A stretch of 12,783 nt of DNA from Smittium culicis (taxonomy: Eukaryota; Kickxellomycota; Harpellomycetes; Harpellales; Legeriomycetaceae). The stretch is taken from positions 1 through 12,783 of the forward strand of contig LSSN01001631.1 of assembly GCA_001970855.1 (NCBI GenBank), given 5' to 3'. Position 1 is the first letter of the stretch. Each line of letters opens with the position of its first letter. Shown in pieces: positions 7,896 to 12,783 of this stretch. The notes under the pieces were generated by a model. The model did not search any database. It was given only the letters and a program-made list of their open reading frames with translations, and had not been told where the DNA came from. Both the position numbers and the translations under genes were made by a program.

Positions 7896-8066
7896 AAGAA
7901 ACAAATGATTTTTCTCATTAGTTAAAGCAATTCCTGATGTGTACCTTTCGGTTGGTAGATTGATCACATTTCCCTTTAGGTACGCAGCCGGTAGACCGGC
8001 AGAGGAATAAATTAGTATTAGAATATTAGTTTTTTTACGCCTTGCACCAACTGTACTTTTTTTTTT
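7878..8066 (-). pseudogene. Coding-like relic of unknown origin
   Basis: A 62-codon minus-strand frame is open between stops and has no ATG. It reads STVGARRKKTNILILIYSS and then GLPAAYLKGNVINLPTERY. The opposite strand is also open at 7909-8010 (AIPDVYLSVGRLITFPFRY, then AAGRPAEE and a stop), which looks equally protein-like, perhaps the C-terminus of a lost gene. The core (about 7935-8005) is clearly richer in G and C than its surroundings and contains the hairpin GCCGGT-AG-ACCGGC at 7987-8000 and the inverted pair GTACCT (7941-7946) / AGGTAC (7978-7983). I do not recognise the family. A structured RNA is an alternative. Confidence 0.25.
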
Positions 8067-8549
8067 CTAATTTATTTTACCGCATAGTTTCTTTTATTGA
8101 TAATTCCAATAAAATCCCGAGATTTAACAAAAGTTTCCCATTGGTCATTGATTCTTTATGTTATTTTAGTAACTTATACACTTATCACGTTAAAATGACT
8201 CCATTATAAAGAATCACCCAATATAATATAATTCTTTTTGCTCATAGTTACTTTTATCTAACATATCACAATGAAATCTATTAGACTGTTTATCACATTA
8301 TGAATAAAAACTAAAGAATATAATATAAATTTAGAGTTATTATTAGTGCTTTTTTTATATTTAAATATGATATAAGTCTAATTATAAATAGTAATAGAAT
8401 ACCTCAAGTGCCTGAGCAATGTGCAAAGATTAACATGGTATTATCGTTTAAATATATTTTATATAATAATTTTATGCCTAATTCATATTAATATGTTAGT
8501 AGAAAAAATAAAGAGGCGATTTTCTATCTAAATTTTTTGATTCTGTTAT
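8067..8549. other. AT-rich intergenic DNA between relic and MITE copy C
   Basis: Stops are dense in all frames. I see no repeat shared with the rest of the window, no RNA gene and no convincing regulatory site. Confidence 0.45.
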
Positions 8550-8746
8550 TTAATCCTTTCCCGTCCAACATTCTTTAAAAAAGCGAATTTATTGATTCGC
8601 TAGTCATTTACAAGAAATTTCATTATTTGCTTTTATTTATCATTATACCAATGTTTCTTTAGGTCTTGGAATTAATCCATTTTCATTGAATGCAGTTGGC
8701 TATATTTAGTGGTCCAAAAATAGTCTATCGCGCGGGAGAGGGCTAA
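8550..8746 (+). mobile_element. TTAA-flanked MITE, copy C (189 bp)
   Basis: TTAA at 8550-8553 begins the unit and CTAA at 8743-8746 (one change from TTAA) ends it. Ends are TCCTTTCCCGTCC and, inverted, CCCTCTCCCGCG. Near its end it shares AATGCAGTTGGCTAT with copy D and ATATTTAGTGGTCCAAAAA with copies B and E. GCGAAT and ATTCGC (about 8583-8600) form a small internal hairpin. Non-coding. Confidence 0.75.
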
Positions 8747-8869
8747 AGATGTTACTTTTAATAACATAAAGATATAAAATAGTGTTGATATATTTAATCT
8801 CTTAACTTAGATTAAATTATTTTTTAACATTTTTTTATGAGAACTTTATTCAAGTATAGTAAAAACACT

Positions 8870-8891
8870 ACAATAAGTTAGAACTTATTGT
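8870..8891. repeat. Perfect inverted repeat, 10-bp arms
   Basis: ACAATAAGTT and AACTTATTGT are separated by only AG. A T-rich run follows at about 8904-8912. It could be a folded 3' end or a chance palindrome in AT-rich DNA; no transcription unit is attached. Confidence 0.6.
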
Positions 8892-9026
8892 ATATTTCAA
8901 GGGTTTTTTTATTGTTTGTATGATCTGCGATTTTCATAATTAAAAATGATACAAACTTTAAACCTTAAAACTTTAAAGTTATTTTACTAGAAAAAGTTAC
9001 TCAGTAATCTCACTGAATTGGAAAAA

Positions 9027-9058
9027 AAGAAATTTGGCTCTTTTGAGTCAAATTCTTT
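9027..9058. repeat. Imperfect inverted repeat
   Basis: AAGAAATTTGGCTC (9027-9040) pairs with GAGTCAAATTCTT (9045-9057) across a TTTT loop, with one mismatch and one bulged base. No adjacent gene explains it. Confidence 0.5.
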
Positions 9059-9223
9059 CTAAAATGGAAATTTGCCAGCTCAGAATTAGAGTTTTTTATT
9101 TTATGTAGTTAAAAATTTTCCTGCCAATAAAGTTTCACCCTTGAAACATTACAATTTTAAAATATTTCGGCAGAACCACTTATGGATATTGATGACCAAT
9201 AGTTCGCACCCAGGAATTATTCA

Positions 9224-9421
9224 TTTATCGTTTTCCTGTCCTACATATTTATAAAAAAATCAACTTTTTTAATCTAGTATGATTTATAAAATAATTTGTT
9301 ATCTGTTGATATAATAAAATTACCAATAAACGATTGAATCTAGAAAATATTTTATTTTTGTGTAATGCAGTTGGCTATTCTTGATAAAATAAATATTTTC
9401 TACAGACTAGGAAAGAGTTTA
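9224..9421 (+). mobile_element. TTAA-type MITE, copy D (190 bp, diverged)
   Basis: TTTA occurs on both sides (9224-9227 and 9418-9421), one base off TTAA in each. Ends are TCGTTTTCCTGTCC and, inverted, CTCTTTCCTAGTC. It shares the 15-base block AATGCAGTTGGCTAT with copy C just before the end module. It is the most diverged copy; membership rests on length, ends and that block. Confidence 0.55.
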
Positions 9422-9750
9422 GAGCATGAAAAAAAATAATAAACGCAATTAAAAATGATATTTTAAATAATAAATAATTGCCATCTTAGAAATCAGGTTT
9501 TGGCGTGTATTAAGCCATTTTGAAAAAAAAAGTATAAAATTCCAACTTAGAAAACTCTTATATTACAGGCCAAATTTTTTAGTCAATTGGACATGTTTTA
9601 CCAATAATATTTCCCTAAATTATCAAATATATCATGAAAAATCAATCGTTTTCTTTGAAAGAACGGATGATAACTGAAAGATGGAAAAAAAGAAAATTTA
9701 TCAACTAAATTTAAAAAAATTTGTCACCTCAGAGAGTTTACTGTACATCA
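9422..9750. other. Intergenic DNA upstream of the unidentified gene
   Basis: AT-rich, no coding potential. TATAAAAAA at 9754-9762 falls within the next reading frame rather than upstream of it, so no promoter can be placed. Confidence 0.4.
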
Positions 9751-10258
9751 ATGTATAAAAAAGAGCCTATCGGTGTAGCGATTGGATGTTTATTATTTAA
9801 ATTATACAATGTGCCGTGGAATACTTCATATCTGCAGCTAAAAAAATTTTACTTTCATAAAGTTGCAGTATTTTCATAAGAAATTTGCAAGTATATCGGG
9901 TAGATATGCTAAAGATATTTTTAATGTTTTTAGTAAATCGCAAAATAATATTGAGACACACTTATTCTGCAAGGGAAAAGGGATAATTTCCACTGGTACA
10001 TTGTGTGAATTTATTACTAGGCATTCATATAAGCAGGAATTTTTTCATAAATATTTGATTTATTGTAATAAACTAGATAAGACATTGGCGTTATCGGCTC
10101 TAAATTCCACATTTCTCTCTGCAATGAACTTAAGCAGTAATTTAAATAAAAAAATAGGAAATAATTATAGTAAAAGCTTTTCTCATTATAATAACCTCGC
10201 CTATCAATCTTATAGTAGCAATTATCGCTTAAAAATGAGTCAGCTTGACATTAATTAA
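9751..10258 (+). CDS. Unidentified protein gene with one frame change
   Basis: An ATG at 9751 opens a 42-codon frame (MYKKEPIGVAIGCLLFKLYN at its start) that closes at 9877-9879. A second frame, open from 9842 to the stop 10256-10258, carries on with YFHKKFASISGRYAKDIFN and has no ATG of its own. The two overlap across an A7 run at 9840-9846; one A fewer would give a continuous 168-residue protein. Alternatively a short intron joins them in phase: 58 bases from GTGCCG at 9811 to TTGCAG at 9868, or 94 bases from 9775, but neither donor is canonical. The protein is rich in Asn, Ser, Lys, Tyr and Phe, with no domain, signal peptide or membrane segment I can defend. A 139-codon open stretch in DNA this AT-rich is unlikely by chance, so I take it as a real or recently broken gene. 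Confidence 0.4.
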
Positions 10259-10697
10259 TAATGGCTCAAATTTAGAGGAAATTGTGATCAATTAAAAATT
10301 TCCTATTAAAGTAGATTGTAATTATAAAATTTGTGATACTAACATTTATTAATTTATTTTGAATATGCCTTTAGCGGCTAAAATGAATGTTTTTGAGTTA
10401 CTCAGGGCGCTAATTATCTCTTTGGTGTTTACTAACTGAATTATAAATAAATTAGTTTGAATTCTTATAAAGTTTAAAAAATAAAATAGATCATTCATTA
10501 AAAAAAATTAGCCAATAGATAATAATAGATTAATTTGGTTTCCATAATAAGATTAGGTATCAGACTTTTAATTAACAATGTTTTATTTTGATTGATAATT
10601 TTCATTTGATTGGATTGGACAGATATTATGATGTATATTCGAGGATCCGATTTAGCTGATAATTTTTTTCCTTTTTGTCTCAATTACTATTAGTGAT
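10259..10697. other. AT-rich intergenic DNA
   Basis: A 61-codon minus-strand frame at 10498-10683 starts with TTG and has an AT-driven Lys/Ile/Asn composition, so I do not call it. Nothing else stands out. Confidence 0.45.
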
Positions 10698-10889
10698 ATA
10701 ACCCTTTCCCGTCCAAAAATCTAAAAAAAAATTATTTGATTCTCTAATGGTTAATAGCAAAGTTTATTATTTGCTATAATTTTACTATATACCAATAGTT
10801 ATTTGAAATTCGGAATTAAAATATTTACACACAATTAGTTATATATATTTAGTAGATCAAAAGCAGTCTACCACCCGTGAAAGCGTTAA
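10698..10889 (+). mobile_element. TTAA-flanked MITE, copy E (184 bp)
   Basis: ATAA at 10698-10701 (one change from TTAA) and TTAA at 10886-10889 flank the unit. Ends are CCCTTTCCCGTCC and, inverted, CGCTTTCACGGGT. The body shares AGTTTATTATTTG and ATACCAAT with copies B and C, and the end module ATATTTAGTAGATCAAAA ... CGTGAAAGCG with the family. Its left end is the cleanest example of the terminal sequence. Confidence 0.7.
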
Positions 10890-11501
10890 TAACATTAGAT
10901 AATATTATAGAATTTTATTCCTGTTAATACCAATAGGTTATCTAATTCACATCACCATTAAACCAATTAGAAAAAAATTTCTGAAGCACGAAAAATCTTG
11001 CAAATAGCAATATTTATACTAGAAAAAATATATCTTTAGTCACACTAGATAAATACTTTAATAAAAAATGACTTGTATTGAAAATATTCGTTAATACATT
11101 AATATTAATTATGGGATGATGATGTGGCAAATTTATTCATTTAACTATAAATCAATTTTTTAGGGCCAAAAAATTTTTTTATACATATGTTTTATTGTAG
11201 ACATCATTTTGTTATAGCAAGAAAAATAAAGCGTTGATATCTATAAAATTTTGAAGCAGACATTTTCTACAATTAAGGAATATAAAAAAAACTTCTGGTT
11301 ATTATTACATTTTATTTAGATTTTTTTGGGTGTAAGGAATAAGTGTCATTAAATGATTGTCAAAATTGTTTAAGGATAAATAAATTCTATATATTGTACC
11401 ATTGTGGCTATGATATTCGGATAAAAATTTAAATATACTAAAACTTGTCCCGATATAAAAAAAAACTACTATAATATTGGATATTTATAAAATAGAATAT
11501 T
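10890..11501. other. Intergenic DNA upstream of the acid phosphatase gene
   Basis: No gene. TATAAAAT at 11486-11493 lies only 9-16 bases before the start codon, so it is probably part of a very AT-rich 5' flank rather than a positioned TATA box. No operator-like repeat was found. Confidence 0.4.
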
Positions 11502-12783
11502 ATGTGGAGCAAGAAATTAATATTTAACTTGTTTATACTTAGCTCAACACTCGGAATAACAATCAAAAGTTCTGGAGGATTTGCTCGAAGATCATTGTTT
11601 GAAGAAAGCTACAATGATATTTATAAATCATATTTTGAGTACTCCGAAAATTTCGATAGTTGCCAAGCAAATTTTATAGATGCCGATACGTATAACCCTT
11701 TAGAAAACAGCGAGTTAATATCAGTTCAAATGATAATGAGACATGGAGACCGTGTCCCTGTTTATTTAATCAAAAACGATGGAAATACATGGGATTTCTG
11801 CAAACTATCCAAGTACAACTCTATTTTGAGACCTATAACCAGTGCAATGATAAATAGCACAGCAGATGATATATCTAAAGGTTCTAAGGTTGTAGTTCCA
11901 TCTAATGAATTGTGTAAATCTGGTGACTTGTCAGAAAAAGGTGGCTTAGCTTCTTTGGATTTAGGAAAAGCTACACGTAGTGTATATGTTGATAAACTTG
12001 GTTTTCTTGACCGCAACCTTAAAAATACCGACCAAATTAAAATTAGGACTAGCAGTTCAGCGTAGGATTACACATATACATTTAGAATTTAAATGTTTTT
12101 TTATTGCCCTTTAAACCTTAAAAAACACTTATTTTATGGTATACAATCGCTCTCTACATTAAAAAAAAGTTAGATAATTAACAATCGAGAGCTTATTTTT
12201 TATCTATATAGGAGGACCATGCAGACCGCAGCGTTTTTCCTTTCTGGGTTATATCCAATAGTAGAAAATAACACTGATGTTATATTCAATACTTTTTATG
12301 TCCCTCCAGGTAGTGAGAGTATGACAGATAACTATGCAATTTGCCCCAAGACTCTATTTATAAATGATAAAATTCAGGAATCAGATGAATACTTAGAATA
12401 CTTAAACCAGAATTCAGATAAAATTTCTCTAATGAATTCGATATACGAAGCTTTCAATGATAGCCTGCAGTTTAAAAAAACGAGATATTACTATTATGAT
12501 TCATTGCAGCCAAGAATTTGTCACAACATTCCATATCCATGTAATTCAGAAGGGAAGTGTGTTACTGATGAATTTTATCAAACATTTAGAACAGGTGTGA
12601 GCTGGGAGTATATTTTTTTAAGAACTATGCATAAATTGTCCCCAGAACTTAAATTAGTTCTACATGGTTTTTTCATGTCTGATTTAAAACGTGACTTGGA
12701 AGAACTTGTTAAAAATAATAAGAATAGAAAGAAGTGCCCCAAAAAGAATAATCCAAGATTTTATCTGTACTCAGCTCATGACA
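11502..12783 (+). CDS. Secreted histidine acid phosphatase (3' end beyond window)
   Basis: Two exons (11502-12061 and 12212 onward) give 377 residues before the window ends. The first ATG is followed by a signal-peptide-like start: Lys4-Lys5, then a hydrophobic run to about residue 20. R80-H81-G82-D83-R84 is the RHGxR phosphate-binding motif; H81 would be the phosphorylated nucleophile. IRTSSSARTMQTA (181-193) holds the further conserved arginine and spans the exon junction. The last visible residues, YSAHD, contain the HD motif (H376, D377), where Asp is the proton donor. All catalytic motifs are present and ordered. Eight cysteines and sequons at N118 and N206 suit a secreted or vacuolar glycoprotein. 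Such enzymes release phosphate from monoesters. It looks nearer the prostatic acid phosphatase / 2-phosphoxylose phosphatase branch than phytase; that subfamily call is inference. The C-terminus lies outside the window. Confidence 0.92.
12062..12211 (+). other. Intron of the acid phosphatase gene (150 nt)
   Basis: It begins GTAGGA and ends CTATATAG. Without removal the frame stops at TAG 12063-12065. Removal joins GC and G into an Ala codon and continues the family alignment directly into RTMQTAAFFLSGLYP, so the boundaries are well supported. The interval is rich in T and A and has several stops. Confidence 0.85.

Larger units (their letters stand above)
8747..9223. other. Intergenic DNA with two hairpins between MITE copies C and D
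   Basis: No reading frame of note. It contains a perfect 10-bp inverted repeat at 8870-8891 and an imperfect one at 9027-9058; otherwise AT-rich sequence. Confidence 0.45.

Noticed and set aside
7935..8005. Possible tRNA or other known small RNA in the GC-richer patch
   Set aside because: The stems do not form a cloverleaf and no A/B box pair is present; no known RNA family is recognisable.
10498..10683. 61-codon minus-strand frame
   Set aside because: TTG start, AT-driven composition, next to a MITE; no supporting feature.

Overview
This is AT-rich eukaryotic nuclear DNA. The acid phosphatase gene has an intron, a RING-finger gene probably does, and long stretches carry no gene. A degenerate DIRS-type tyrosine-recombinase retrotransposon and short TTAA-flanked repeats fit an AT-rich, repeat-bearing genome. 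An early-diverging fungus (for example a Harpellales/Kickxellomycotina-like lineage) is a reasonable guess, but nothing in the window proves it. No prokaryotic features, tRNA, rRNA or CRISPR array were seen.

Layout. 1-1690: AT-rich, no supportable gene. 1907-2542 (+): end of a probable spliced gene with a serine/asparagine-rich segment and a complete C-terminal RING-H2 finger (likely E3 ubiquitin ligase). 2859-7341: a full-length but dead DIRS-like element in minus orientation. It has ~146 bp inverted terminal repeats, then from right to left gag-like, RT/RNase H/methyltransferase-like and tyrosine recombinase reading frames, and an internal complementary region beside the left terminus. Every reading frame is broken by stops or frameshifts. 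7506-10889: intergenic DNA holding five copies of one ~184-191 bp TTAA-flanked MITE family (three on plus, two on minus), a small coding-like relic at 7878-8066, and an unidentified 168-codon gene at 9751-10258 whose frame changes once at an A7 run. 11502-12783 (+): a secreted histidine acid phosphatase gene with one intron, cut off by the window end just after its catalytic HD motif.

The genes do not form an operon or pathway. The interest lies in the mobile DNA: a fossil DIRS element that still shows the diagnostic split-junction structure, and a compact non-autonomous family that looks piggyBac-like from its TTAA sites and CCC-type ends. No undescribed multi-gene system was found. All translations and alignments were done by eye.
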